This document shows, in pieces, positions 43,269 to 52,470 of a stretch of DNA of 64,000 bases (within the stretch, counting starts at the first letter, position 1; each line of letters starts with the position of its first letter). The stretch is from the NCBI RefSeq assembly GCF_013009555.1, contig NZ_CP046176.1:3379501-3443500 (forward strand), written 5' to 3'. The stretch is from Phocaeicola dorei (GTDB lineage Bacteria; Bacteroidota; Bacteroidia; Bacteroidales; Bacteroidaceae). The notes under the pieces were generated by a model. That model did no database searches, was not told the origin of the DNA, and saw only the letters and a list, made by a program, of their open reading frames with translations. Made by a program: the position numbers and the translations under genes.

Positions 43269-43409
43269 CAAATAAAATTGATTCCTTACACTCGCTTTCG
43301 ATGTAAAGTTGCATTCTTTTTTTTCGCTCATTCATTTGCCGGTAAGTTTCTTTACATTACACACCGCGATAATTTTTTTCTTAGGGTCTTATACTTTTTT
43401 CCCGGTGTC

Positions 43410-44330
43410 TTATCTGGATTTCGATATAATCTGTTTTTCACTTTTACTCTCGGCCACCTCTACCAGATAAACACTGGCACAAATAAGAACAATCGCCGCC
43501 AACTGCGTCCATGAGAAACGATCCTGCCCCAAAATAAAAGAGATCACCGTGGCAACAATCAAAATTAAATATCCATAAATAGCTACCAATGTAGTTTTCA
43601 GATATTTCAATCCGAGGGGAAGTAGTAAATAACTAATAGTGGTAGGGAATACCAAAACAAAAAGCAAGACCAACATAGGAGTAGAGAAAAGTGACATTCT
43701 CAGTATAGGAGCATCAAAGCCGTAAATTGTATTGACAATAACAGCCATGACAGCCGCCCCTAAAAAGGTATATTTCAACATCGTCATATTTCCCACCCCT
43801 TTTAACAGACGATTGCTGAGAACAAGATAGACGGCATAAACCAGCGAACTGACCAAACACATTAAATTACCTAACGGAGCATTAGAGGCAAGATCGTCAC
43901 TAGGCTGTGTAGAAATGCAAAGAATAGCTCCTCCCAACCCCATTCCAATACCAAGCACTTTCATCCAAGTTACTTTTTCCTTATAAAACAATACAGCAAT
44001 AACGAATACCCATATAGGCTCCAAACTGACAAAAATGGAACTGGAAACCGGAGTGGTCTTACTGATACCCAGCAGATAAAAAAACATATATCCGTAAATA
44101 CCTAAAGCCCCTAACATAAAAAGCTGCCATTTCTGACGAATAGTGGAGTTTTCGGGTTTGCAAAATATATCAATAAGCCAAAAAGCGGCGGCCCCAAATA
44201 CCAATCGGAAAGTAACCCCTGTCACAGGAGCTATCCACAAAGGTAAAAGATATTTCAATGCGTTCATATTAAGGCCTCCCAACGCTTTGGAGACAACCAT
44301 GCTAAGGTTTGCTTCAACTTGTTTATTCAT
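43410..44330 (-). CDS. EamA/DMT-family transporter
   Basis: A 306-residue inner-membrane protein with ten hydrophobic segments and the duplicated EamA architecture (first half includes SKTTPVSSSIFVSLEPIWVFVIAVLF; second half includes VLFVLVFPTTISYLLLPLGLKYL). Such proteins export amino acids or metabolites; the substrate is unknown. The upstream MFS gene ends 31 bp before its start, so the two are probably cotranscribed. The two transporters might act on related compounds, but nothing in the sequence shows it. Confidence 0.85.
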   Translation of the reverse strand: MNKQVEANLSMVVSKALGGLNMNALKYLLPLWIAPVTGVTFRLVFGAAAFWLIDIFCKPENSTIRQKWQLFMLGALGIYGYMFFYLLGISKTTPVSSSIFVSLEPIWVFVIAVLFYKEKVTWMKVLGIGMGLGGAILCISTQPSDDLASNAPLGNLMCLVSSLVYAVYLVLSNRLLKGVGNMTMLKYTFLGAAVMAVIVNTIYGFDAPILRMSLFSTPMLVLLFVLVFPTTISYLLLPLGLKYLKTTLVAIYGYLILIVATVISFILGQDRFSWTQLAAIVLICASVYLVEVAESKSEKQIISKSR

Positions 44331-44361
44331 ACTTCATGCTGTTATTACGTGGGTATTTTTC

Positions 44362-45552
44362 TTATAAACTCAACTTTTCTTGCTTCATCACCACAAACAT
44401 GGCCATCAGCGCCACCATCAAATTGAGCCAGAAAGCAAAAGTCTGCGAGTCAGAATGAAACAAGCTCTGTACTGCATCTACAATAAAAGGACAAAGCAGG
44501 ATAGCCACATAATTCATAGCCATCACAAAGGCAAGTGCCAATGTCACCTTATGAGGTACGGCCACATCAGAGGTCTTATCATAAATCAACGGCTGGATGA
44601 TACCGTATGAAAGACCGTTCAGGACACACCCCAAAGCAATCAATATCTCAGAACGGCTGAGCAAAATAATTCCCATCCCACAAGCTATCATCAACAAACA
44701 AACCATATAGATGCGACGCCCCAACACTTGCACTATCCTGTTCAGCACAAAGCCCGGCGCCATGATAGCAAGGAAAAACAAGGAAATCAATATTCCTGCC
44801 CTGCCACTGGAAAGCCCGTACTCTTCCATCAGAAAAGGAAGGTTGAAACTGATAATGATTACCAGATAAGTAGCCAGACCGTAAAAAGCCATCAGCTTGA
44901 TTAAGGCCTTGACATTCATTCCCCTCTTGCCCATTTCTTTGGCGGTATCAGACGGAATATCATCAGACGGATGATAACTGGAGAGGTCTTTCTTCAGATA
45001 ATGAGTAAGAAAAATGGATATAAAAGGAAACAGATAAACCAAAAACGGCAAATGCCAGTTCACTTCCGCCAGATAGCCAGTCAATGTGGTGGCCAGTACC
45101 AAGGTGATATTGGTTATGGCAGAACTGTAACCGAACTGTTTCGTACGGTAAGCTCCCACAAAATAACGGGATATCAATCCGGTGGAAAGCGGAACAATCA
45201 ACCCGGACCCTATCCCCAACATGGCGCTGATGGCTATCAGTTGCCACATCTTATTGGAGAGCAGATAAAGGATACCACTCACCCCAAAGATGGTCAGGCC
45301 GATTTGCAGCAGCAAGAGGTTGTTCACTTTCTCTGTCAGCTTACCCGACAACAAGATAAAAGGAATAATAAGAAGTGACGGCAACGAGGACAGCATCTGG
45401 ATTTCCAAGTCTGTAGCAGACGGAAAGATTTTATTCAAATCGCCCAAAATGGGAGAAACCGCCAATCCCGGCAATGCATTTAATGCCGAAATGGAAAATA
45501 TACCTATTAAAGTAATGAGGGGAATAGTCCCCTGCCCTGTCTGTACTTTCAT
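44362..45552 (-). CDS. Major facilitator superfamily transporter
   Basis: A 396-residue protein with twelve membrane segments. The MFS signature region between helices 2 and 3 (SGKLTEKVNNLLLLQIG) and its second-half counterpart (LNRIVQVLGRRIYMVCLLM) are seen. It fits drug/sugar efflux-type MFS families; the substrate is unknown. Upstream partner of the EamA gene. Confidence 0.85.
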   Translation of the reverse strand: MKVQTGQGTIPLITLIGIFSISALNALPGLAVSPILGDLNKIFPSATDLEIQMLSSLPSLLIIPFILLSGKLTEKVNNLLLLQIGLTIFGVSGILYLLSNKMWQLIAISAMLGIGSGLIVPLSTGLISRYFVGAYRTKQFGYSSAITNITLVLATTLTGYLAEVNWHLPFLVYLFPFISIFLTHYLKKDLSSYHPSDDIPSDTAKEMGKRGMNVKALIKLMAFYGLATYLVIIISFNLPFLMEEYGLSSGRAGILISLFFLAIMAPGFVLNRIVQVLGRRIYMVCLLMIACGMGIILLSRSEILIALGCVLNGLSYGIIQPLIYDKTSDVAVPHKVTLALAFVMAMNYVAILLCPFIVDAVQSLFHSDSQTFAFWLNLMVALMAMFVVMKQEKLSL

Positions 45553-45993
45553 ACTTGTAGTAATTTATTGTATGAGATACACAACAAGGCAAAAGACGTT
45601 TGGTTCAAAGCGACATATCGTTTATTCCTTTACTTTCCATTCCAAAATATTATGCCGGGTAGTGTCAAAGTTTACGCCTATGTTAATTTCCTAAACGCAG
45701 TTTATCAAAATTCTGAATGCCGATGGGATAACGCTTCTTCATATTTCCTTCTTATTGTTTAATTACATACCCCTAAAATATCGGATACGGGCATCCAATG
45801 ATTTTATGTATAAACAAAGGTATCTCTTTTTCGTTCATAGTACAATGATTCCCATCGTTTTTTTGTATTCCCCCTACTTACATTAAAAAACATAAAATCA
45901 AGGAACTTTTCACCAACCCCTATGTTGAGGGAGAAAAACGCGGGAAACTCCCACGTTCTTCATTGTATTACTAACCTAAACTTTAAGTAAAAA
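45553..45993. other. Intergenic stretch between the MFS gene and gadB
   Basis: No convincing gene; the one 64-codon forward frame lacks a family-like sequence. It holds a possible reverse-strand -7 box TACCTTTG at 45822-45815 for the MFS gene, a small hairpin with GGGAG...CTCCC arms at about 45926-45950, and the AACCTAAACTTTA element at 45973-45985, just before gadB. Confidence 0.5.
45973..45985 (+). promoter_or_regulatory. Leader element AACCTAAACTTTA before gadB
   Basis: The 13-mer AACCTAAACTTTA lies 8 bp before the gadB ATG. The same 13-mer is found at 53360-53372, overlapping the gadC start codon. It may be a shared translation-leader motif. Confidence 0.5.
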
Positions 45994-47442
45994 ATGAAAG
46001 ATTGTAATTGTGATTTGAGAGACGGTGACGCCAAAACAGCCGTGTTTGGTTCAAACGAAATGCTGCAACCTGCTCCGGTAGACACCATTCCCATGGAACC
46101 TACCACTCCGCAGATTGCTTATCAAATGGTTAAAGACGAAACATTCGCCCAAACCCAGCCTCGTCTTAATCTGGCTACTTTCGTTACCACCTATATGGAC
46201 GATTATGCTACCAAATTGATGAACGAAGCTATCAACATCAACTATATTGATGAAACAGAGTACCCGCGTATCGCCGTGATGAATGCCAAATGTATCAACA
46301 TCATGGCCAACCTATGGAATTCCCCCGAACAGGCAAAATGGAAATCAGGAGCGTTGGCCATCGGCTCCAGCGAGGCTTGTATGCTGGGTGGTGTAGCTGC
46401 CTGGTTGCGCTGGAGAGACAGACGTAAAGCCCAGGGCAAACCGACCGACAAACCTAACTTCGTCATTTCAAGTGGTTTCCAGGTTGTATGGGAGAAATTC
46501 GCCCAACTTTGGCAGATTGAGATGCGCCAAGTACCTCTTACTCTGGACAAGACCACCCTGGACCCCGAAGAAGCCTTAAAGATGTGTGACGAGAACACCA
46601 TCTGTATTGTTCCTATCCAAGGTGTGACATGGACAGGTCTGAACGATGACGTAGAAGCATTAGACAAAGCACTGGATGCCTACAACGCCAAAACCGGCTA
46701 TGATATTCCTATCCACGTAGATGCCGCAACCGGTGGCTTCATCCTGCCGTTCCTCAGTCCCGAAACGAAATGGGACTTCCGTTTGAAATGGGTTCTTTCC
46801 ATCAGCACTTCCGGCCACAAGTTCGGACTGGTTTATCCGGGACTGGGATGGGTAGTATGGAAAGACAAGAAATACCTTCCGGATGCCATGTCATTCAGTG
46901 TCAATTATCTGGGTGCGAACATCACACAGGTTGGTTTGAACTTCAGCCGCCCCGCCGCACAGATTCTAGGCCAATACTATCAGTTTATCCGTCTGGGATT
47001 CCAAGGATACAAAGCCATCCAATACAATTCCATGGAAATCACCAAGTACATTCACAGCGAAATAGCCAAGATGGCTCCGTTCGTAAACTACAGCGACAAA
47101 GTGGTAAATCCTTTGTTCATCTGGTACATGAAACCCGAATACGCAAAGAATGCCAAATGGACTCTGTACGATTTACAGGCTAAATTACAACAAAGCGGAT
47201 GGATGGTTCCTGCCTACACCCTGCCGGAAAACATTCAAAATTATGTGGTTATGCGTGTTGTGGTACGTCAGGGATTCAGCCGTGACATGGCGGATATGTT
47301 GTTGAACGACATCAAGAATGCCATCAGCGAGTTCGAGAAACTGGAATATCCCACTCCTACCCGCATCGCCCAAGACAAGAATATCGCTGTAAAAGGTACT
47401 GTGTTTACTCACAATGCCCATAGCAACGCCGCTAAAAAATAA
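45994..47442 (+). CDS. gadB: Glutamate decarboxylase
   Basis: PLP enzyme that turns L-glutamate into GABA and CO2, consuming a cytoplasmic proton. The 482-residue length and motifs match bacterial GadA/B: IGSSEACMLGGVAAWLRWR, PIHVDAATGGFILPF, and the PLP lysine in SISTSGHKFGLVYPG. The C-terminal region ends in an AHSNAAKK segment with a His similar in position to the pH-sensing tail of E. coli GadB. glsA begins 65 bp downstream with a small hairpin in between, so a gadB-glsA operon is likely; gadC is 6 kb away. Confidence 0.95.
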   Translation: MKDCNCDLRDGDAKTAVFGSNEMLQPAPVDTIPMEPTTPQIAYQMVKDETFAQTQPRLNLATFVTTYMDDYATKLMNEAININYIDETEYPRIAVMNAKCINIMANLWNSPEQAKWKSGALAIGSSEACMLGGVAAWLRWRDRRKAQGKPTDKPNFVISSGFQVVWEKFAQLWQIEMRQVPLTLDKTTLDPEEALKMCDENTICIVPIQGVTWTGLNDDVEALDKALDAYNAKTGYDIPIHVDAATGGFILPFLSPETKWDFRLKWVLSISTSGHKFGLVYPGLGWVVWKDKKYLPDAMSFSVNYLGANITQVGLNFSRPAAQILGQYYQFIRLGFQGYKAIQYNSMEITKYIHSEIAKMAPFVNYSDKVVNPLFIWYMKPEYAKNAKWTLYDLQAKLQQSGWMVPAYTLPENIQNYVVMRVVVRQGFSRDMADMLLNDIKNAISEFEKLEYPTPTRIAQDKNIAVKGTVFTHNAHSNAAKK

Positions 47443-47461
47443 GCATAAATAACAATAATGC

Positions 47462-47488
47462 AACCATCCGCCGTTAAGGTGGATGGTT
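47462..47488 (+). promoter_or_regulatory. Hairpin between gadB and glsA
   Basis: AACCATCC (47462-47469 region) pairs with GGATGGTT at its right end. No U-run follows, so it is more likely a processing or attenuation site than a full terminator. Confidence 0.45.
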
Positions 47489-47507
47489 ACTTCAATCAAA
47501 TTAATTT

Positions 47508-48470
47508 ATGGAAAGAACTATAACTATCCAGCAAATAAAGGATGCTGCACAAGAGGCCTACAATCTGTATAAAGACAATACAGACGGTAAGAACGCCGAC
47601 TACATTCCTTATCTGGCAAATATTGATCCCAAACTGTTCGGAATCAGTATCTGTCTGATGAACGGAGAAATCATCCAACTGGGTGACTCTCAGTACCGTT
47701 TCGGTATCGAGTCCGTTTCCAAGGTGCTGACCGCTATCCTGGTACTCCGCCAATACGGCGCCCCCAAGGTGCTCGAAATGATTGGTGCCGACGCTACCGG
47801 ACTGCCGTTCAACTCCATCATGGCTATCCTGTTGGAAAACGACCACCCTTCCACCCCACTGGTAAACGCCGGGGCCATCTCGGCAGACAGCATGGTACAA
47901 CCCCTAGGCAACAGCGACGGCAAATGGAAAGCCATCGTAGACAATATGACCGAACTATGCGGAAGTGCCCCGCAACTGATTGACGAATTGTACAAATCGG
48001 AGTCTGCAACAAATTTCAACAATCGTTCCATCGCCTGGTTATTGAAAAATTATAACCGTATCTACGATGATCCTGATATGTCGCTCGACCTCTACACCCG
48101 TCAGTGCTCTATGGGCATCACCGCGGAACAATTGTCCATCTGCGGAGCCACCATCGCCAACGAAGGATTGAACCCGAATACGAACAAACAAGTGTTCGAC
48201 AAGGCCCTCGCCCCGAAAATCACCTCCATGATAGCTACCGTAGGTTTCTACCAGCACACAGGCGACTGGCTTTACACCTCAGGAATCCCTGCCAAGACCG
48301 GCGTAGGAGGCGGTGTGATGGGTGTGATGCCGGGTGTAATGGGTATTTCGGCCTTCGCGCCTCCTTTGGACGATGCCGGCAACTCCGTAAAAGCGCAGCT
48401 TGCCATCAAATATATTATGAACAAACTGGGCATGAACGTATTCAACGGGCACCGCATCCACGTGCAATAA
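47508..48470 (+). CDS. glsA: Glutaminase
   Basis: Serine-dependent glutaminase hydrolysing L-glutamine to glutamate and ammonia. The 320-residue protein has the beta-lactamase-fold catalytic SxxK in GIESVSKVLTA (Ser near residue 66), NAGAISADSMV, and the closing GVGGGVMGVMPG. Ammonia release itself consumes protons and supplies glutamate to GadB, so glsA next to gadB forms the glutamine-dependent acid-resistance route. A strong terminator follows. Confidence 0.95.
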   Translation: MERTITIQQIKDAAQEAYNLYKDNTDGKNADYIPYLANIDPKLFGISICLMNGEIIQLGDSQYRFGIESVSKVLTAILVLRQYGAPKVLEMIGADATGLPFNSIMAILLENDHPSTPLVNAGAISADSMVQPLGNSDGKWKAIVDNMTELCGSAPQLIDELYKSESATNFNNRSIAWLLKNYNRIYDDPDMSLDLYTRQCSMGITAEQLSICGATIANEGLNPNTNKQVFDKALAPKITSMIATVGFYQHTGDWLYTSGIPAKTGVGGGVMGVMPGVMGISAFAPPLDDAGNSVKAQLAIKYIMNKLGMNVFNGHRIHVQ

Positions 48471-48488
48471 TATATTCTATTCTGACAG

Positions 48489-48531
48489 AAAAGCCGATAT
48501 TTCTCTCACCCCGAGAGAAGTACCGGCTTTT
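48489..48531 (+). terminator. Terminator after glsA
   Basis: AAAAGCCG (48489-48496) pairs with CGGCTTTT (48524-48531); the inner TTCTCTC/GAGAGAA stem extends it, with T following. Confidence 0.85.
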
Positions 48532-48581
48532 TAACTAAAAATTTTTTCCGCTAAATATTTCTCACACTCTTACATTATGCC

Positions 48582-48589
48582 TATCTTTG
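48582..48589 (+). promoter_or_regulatory. Promoter -7 box before the fucosidase-like remnant and cutC
   Basis: TATCTTTG, followed by CACA; a TTTC at 48558-48561 lies 20 bp upstream. It would transcribe the remnant and cutC together. Confidence 0.6.
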
Positions 48590-48609
48590 CACAGACAAAT
48601 TCATATATT

Positions 48610-48767
48610 ATGAAGAACAAAGTCATCCGTAAAGAACTGGGCCAATGGATGAACTCATGCAGAGAAACCATTTATGGTCCCCTAGCGGAGAGATTGAAAG
48701 AAAATTGCTGAAACAGCCCAAAGCGCCCGATGACGTTGGTTATGTGATTGAATTAACTATTAAATAA
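48610..48767 (+). pseudogene. Degraded fragment, alpha-L-fucosidase-like
   Basis: The ATG at 48610 opens a 33-codon frame whose ELGQWMNSCRETIYGPLAE recalls the (L)GxWM...GE(T/A)IYGT region of GH29 alpha-L-fucosidases. In another frame, 48689-48767 reads GEIERKLLKQPKAPDDVGYVIELTIK and stops 4 bp before cutC; this looks like the end of a glycosidase. The sequence between is missing, so this is probably a remnant left by a large internal deletion plus a frameshift. The match is by eye only. Confidence 0.4.
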
Positions 48768-48771
48768 CTTT

Positions 48772-49635
48772 ATGAGTAACAAATCAAAAATCGAGATTTG
48801 CGCCAACTCCGTGGAAAGTGCTGTGAAGGCACAACAAGCCGGTGCTTATCGTGTAGAATTATGTGCAGGTATTCCGGAAGGCGGAACTACCCCGTCTTTT
48901 GGCGAAATCCGTATGGCCCGCCAATTATTGAATCAAACCAAATTGCATGTCATTATCCGTCCCCGTGGCGGAGATTTCCTATATTCTCCCATCGAGCAAG
49001 AAATCATGTTGCATGATATTAAAGTGGCACGTCAGTTGGGTGCGGACGGTGTGGTGTTCGGATGTCTTACCGCAGAAGGCAATGTCGATGTACCCTTGAT
49101 GCAGAAACTGATGAATGCGGTAGGCGAGATGAGTGTCACCTTCCACCGCGCTTTTGATATGTGCAGCAATCCCAAGGAGGCCTTGGAACAGATTATCGGC
49201 CTGGGTATCGACCGGGTCCTTACTTCCGGACAAGAAGCGACCGCCGAAAAGGGTATCCCTCTTTTAAAAGAATTGGTAGAACTGGCCGACGGACGAATCA
49301 TCATCATGCCGGGATGCGGTGTGAATGCCGGTAATATCCGTAAGATTGCCGAAGAAACCGGAACTTCGGAATTTCATTTCTCCGGACGGAGCAGCGTAGA
49401 CAGCGGCATGATTTATCGTAACTCAAAAGTATCTATGGGAGGTACTGTAAAGATAGAAGAGTATCTGAAGGATGTTACTGACCCCAACAAAGTAAAAGCC
49501 GCCTTGTCCGAACTGGCATTGAAAGACGAAAACGACAAAGCACTGGAAAAGAAAAACAAAAGCCTCAACCCCAAGAAATCAAAGAAAGAGGATGACTGGG
49601 ACGATGACGATGATGATTTGGATGATGACAAGTAA
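48772..49635 (+). CDS. cutC: CutC-family protein with acidic C-terminal tail
   Basis: A TIM-barrel protein of the CutC family, once called a copper homeostasis protein; the real activity is unsettled. IEICANSVESAVKAQQAGAYRVELCAG, VIIRPRGGDF and MPGCGVNAGNI are family hallmarks. The family core is about 245 residues; here residues ~250-287 add a Lys-rich then Asp-rich tail (KKSKKEDDWDDDDDDLDDDK). It could bind metal or act as a flexible linker. Probably transcribed from the promoter at 48582. Confidence 0.88.
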   Translation: MSNKSKIEICANSVESAVKAQQAGAYRVELCAGIPEGGTTPSFGEIRMARQLLNQTKLHVIIRPRGGDFLYSPIEQEIMLHDIKVARQLGADGVVFGCLTAEGNVDVPLMQKLMNAVGEMSVTFHRAFDMCSNPKEALEQIIGLGIDRVLTSGQEATAEKGIPLLKELVELADGRIIIMPGCGVNAGNIRKIAEETGTSEFHFSGRSSVDSGMIYRNSKVSMGGTVKIEEYLKDVTDPNKVKAALSELALKDENDKALEKKNKSLNPKKSKKEDDWDDDDDDLDDDK

Positions 49636-49665
49636 TAAGCAAGCATAAACGTTATTATCATATTA

Positions 49666-49704
49666 AACGCGGATATTCAGGGTTTCAAGCTGAATATCCG
49701 CGTT
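49666..49704. terminator. Bidirectional terminator between cutC and the transglutaminase-like gene
   Basis: AACGCGGATATTCAG (49666-49680) and CTGAATATCCGCGTT (49690-49704) form a 15-bp perfect stem with a 9-nt loop, and T/A runs on both sides. Confidence 0.88.
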
Positions 49705-49725
49705 ACTTTTTGTTTATACCGGATT

Positions 49726-52389
49726 CTACAACTTATGTATCACCTTCATCAGCTGCTCACCCAGCCCGATGGTATATCCTTGTGACACGAATACCACCCG
49801 GTTAAAGGTATCACCAATGATAAACATAGGCAAGATAGTCTTGTTAGACAACTTCATGCCTTCTGCAATCTGCTTCTGGATGGAACCGTCCACATCAATA
49901 CCGTAAGTAATGGTAGCCGGTAATCCCGGGAATTCCTGCGGACGGAACTTCTTGTACTGCTCCTCATTGGGGAACAACAGCACGATTCCTCTGCCCCATT
50001 CATCAAAGTCCTTGCCCAATGCCGCAATATCGCGCAATGCATGGTTGGTAGGTTCTTGTCCGGCGCCCAGTACGGCTACAATGTAGTAACCACGTCCTGT
50101 AGTGGCAAGAATGGACTTCAGTTCATCGCTATCCATCGGTTTATAAGTAGATTCTGAATTGAAATTACCGATCACCTGAATATCATCCTTACTTTCACGC
50201 ATCACCAAGTCCACCGTAGTCGTTTCTCCCGGCTTGATGGTAAAGAAAGTCAGCTGGGACAATACGCCGCCGTTAGCCAGACGAGTACCGGTCACCATCA
50301 CATAATTGCCGGCATCCAGTGCCGTTCCGTTCTTCAACAGATTAGCCCAAGTAGCGCCGCCACCCATATCAATATCGCCTTCATCATAATTCAGCAATTT
50401 CAAAGTTCCGGCAGGAGTCAGTCTGGAAATAGAGAAATGAGAATAATACTTCGGATCAGCCAAAGACTTGATCGGCGTATATCTGGCAATAAACTTGCCG
50501 GTAAGTGCACTGGCCTGTTCCATTGCTTCGAAATTCACATCAATAGCACCTTCATCGCCTATCAACTGCACTTTTCCCGTCACTTCGTCTATACGTGCAG
50601 GAATACCCATGCTGCGTGCCATGGATACAAAGAAGATATCACGGCTGTGCGCATCGGCTGTACGGGCCTTCCACACCCCTTCCGGAGTGATTGGCGAGCC
50701 GCCCAGGTTGCAATCCTTGTCCACACGGATATTCCCGGCAACCCATGCAACCAGCTTCATCGGATCGGCAAGGTAAGCCTCACGATCCTGTTCGGGCACT
50801 GCTTTCTCAAAGAACCCTTTATACGGAGTAATCATTTCGTTGCTCACGCGCGGATTACGCACAAATCTGCGGAAATAATCAGCATTGGCGCACAAGTGTG
50901 AATTCATCATGTGGTCTATCAACACTTCGGAGCTTACATCACGAAGGTCTTTGGCAGAAATCTGCTGAAGCAGGTCAATGCCGCCCTTCTTTGACTTGTC
51001 CGAACGGAGACGGGCCATAAAGTCACGGATGGTTTCGTAGTTGCCACGTGATGCCACCAGCAATTTGGCAACGGCATCCTCATCCAGCTGGTATTCTTTA
51101 GCGAAATTGCGAGCCGATTCATCCGTCATGAATGTAGCCACGTAAGCATTGCGGATAGAGTCCTCCAAAGCCATGCGGCGATTGTTCTCCGCACGTTGTT
51201 CGGGAGTCACTTCGGGCATATTGGCGCCTTCCATCGGAGGAATGATATCCATATCCAGTGTATAAGCCTCGCCGGCCGTTTTGTCCAGCTTCACGGTCAA
51301 GGCATTGTCCTGTCCGAAAGACAGTTTGGAATAACCGAATTTTCCATCTTTGGAAGCCCATACCAGCATATCCCCTTTTCCGGCGGTCAGGAACGTCTTA
51401 CCGTCCGCATCCGTCTGTTTGGAAGCTACGGTATAAAATTCGGCATAGTTATACACTTTGAATTCCACTTTGGCGTCAGCCACCGGTTTGCCGTCCGCAT
51501 CCACGATGGTCACATCGGCTTTTGCCGTGGGAGCATAGTTGTCAATCACATTGATTTCCGTATAACGGGGAGTGCGGTACATCACTTCTTCCGGTCCGTT
51601 ATAACGTCCGAACACCTTGGTGTGCATCAGCATACCCCGTGAAGCGGGAGCGTTGAACCAACCCAGATTCAGTACCGGTTCGGGCTCGCAAGCACCCAGG
51701 AAGTACCATTTGCCATCTACCCAAGCTTCCACCCAGGCATGATTGTCGTCGGTATGTGCCCAACGCGGCGTATATACCTGACGGGCAGGAATACCTACCG
51801 AACGCAAGGCAGCTACCGTGAACGTAGATTCCTCGCCACAACGTCCGTAGGCTGTCTTTACGGAAGCCAGCGGACTACTGGTACGGGCATCAGAGGGGGT
51901 ATAAATCACCTTTTCATGACACCAGTGGTTCACTTCCAGCACGGCATCATATAAAGAAAGGTTTTTCACTCTGTCCTTCAGCTCCTCGTAGAATACCTTA
52001 CGGCTGTCGTCCAGATTCTCGTTGTTTACGCGGATGGGCAATACAAAGTGGCGGAACTCTCGTTCGGGAACCACTTTTCCCCATGGCATCTCCTCACGCG
52101 CCTTGAAGGCGTAGTCCACATTTTCCAGATAGAATTCACCGGGATGGTCCGCTATATCCGCCAAGGGCATATAGGCGTAAAGGAAAGTCATCGCCTCCTT
52201 CTGTTCATCGCTCATGGGTTGTTCAAATACCTGGAAGAGGTTACCTTGGGTCAGCGTATCACGCCGTGCCTCAAAATCCTGCTGAACAGCGGCACGTTCA
52301 GCCTCATCACTGATTAAATGTTTGTTGTTTGTACACGAGGCGCACAGCATCAAGCCTATCCCCGCCGCACACAGAGCCAATAATTTCAT
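49726..52389 (-). CDS. Large transglutaminase-like lipoprotein
   Basis: An 887-residue lipoprotein (signal GLMLCASC, Cys near residue 19). Near residues 150-230 lies a transglutaminase-like domain with an intact triad: Cys in YGRCGEESTFTVAALRSVG, His in DDNHAWVEAWVDG and Asp following in the same fold. A beta-sandwich region with DVTIVDADGKPVADAKVEF follows. Near residue 565-600, TPEGVWKARTADAHSRDIFF looks like a second transglutaminase core in which the Cys is replaced. The C-terminal ~200 residues carry a thioredoxin-like/redox-like region (GRGYYIVAVLGAGQ...). Function unknown; family members occur in Bacteroidales. 81 bp after the K+ channel gene, probably one operon. Confidence 0.78.
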   Translation of the reverse strand: MKLLALCAAGIGLMLCASCTNNKHLISDEAERAAVQQDFEARRDTLTQGNLFQVFEQPMSDEQKEAMTFLYAYMPLADIADHPGEFYLENVDYAFKAREEMPWGKVVPEREFRHFVLPIRVNNENLDDSRKVFYEELKDRVKNLSLYDAVLEVNHWCHEKVIYTPSDARTSSPLASVKTAYGRCGEESTFTVAALRSVGIPARQVYTPRWAHTDDNHAWVEAWVDGKWYFLGACEPEPVLNLGWFNAPASRGMLMHTKVFGRYNGPEEVMYRTPRYTEINVIDNYAPTAKADVTIVDADGKPVADAKVEFKVYNYAEFYTVASKQTDADGKTFLTAGKGDMLVWASKDGKFGYSKLSFGQDNALTVKLDKTAGEAYTLDMDIIPPMEGANMPEVTPEQRAENNRRMALEDSIRNAYVATFMTDESARNFAKEYQLDEDAVAKLLVASRGNYETIRDFMARLRSDKSKKGGIDLLQQISAKDLRDVSSEVLIDHMMNSHLCANADYFRRFVRNPRVSNEMITPYKGFFEKAVPEQDREAYLADPMKLVAWVAGNIRVDKDCNLGGSPITPEGVWKARTADAHSRDIFFVSMARSMGIPARIDEVTGKVQLIGDEGAIDVNFEAMEQASALTGKFIARYTPIKSLADPKYYSHFSISRLTPAGTLKLLNYDEGDIDMGGGATWANLLKNGTALDAGNYVMVTGTRLANGGVLSQLTFFTIKPGETTTVDLVMRESKDDIQVIGNFNSESTYKPMDSDELKSILATTGRGYYIVAVLGAGQEPTNHALRDIAALGKDFDEWGRGIVLLFPNEEQYKKFRPQEFPGLPATITYGIDVDGSIQKQIAEGMKLSNKTILPMFIIGDTFNRVVFVSQGYTIGLGEQLMKVIHKL

Positions 52390-52400
52390 CTTGTTGTTTA

Positions 52401-52410
52401 TTTAGGTTAG
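52401..52410 (-). promoter_or_regulatory. AACCTAAA-type leader motif before the transglutaminase-like gene
   Basis: The reverse strand reads CTAACCTAAA, 12 bp before the ATG, similar to the leader element of gadB and gadC. Confidence 0.4.
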
Positions 52411-52470
52411 CAATTTGTTATTGGCTACGAAGATAAGACTTTTTTCTTATTTTTGACGAAGTTCAAGCTA

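Noticed and set aside
45568..45762. 64-codon forward frame in the gap before gadB
   Set aside because: Short, no promoter or start context and no known family; the gap is AT-rich.
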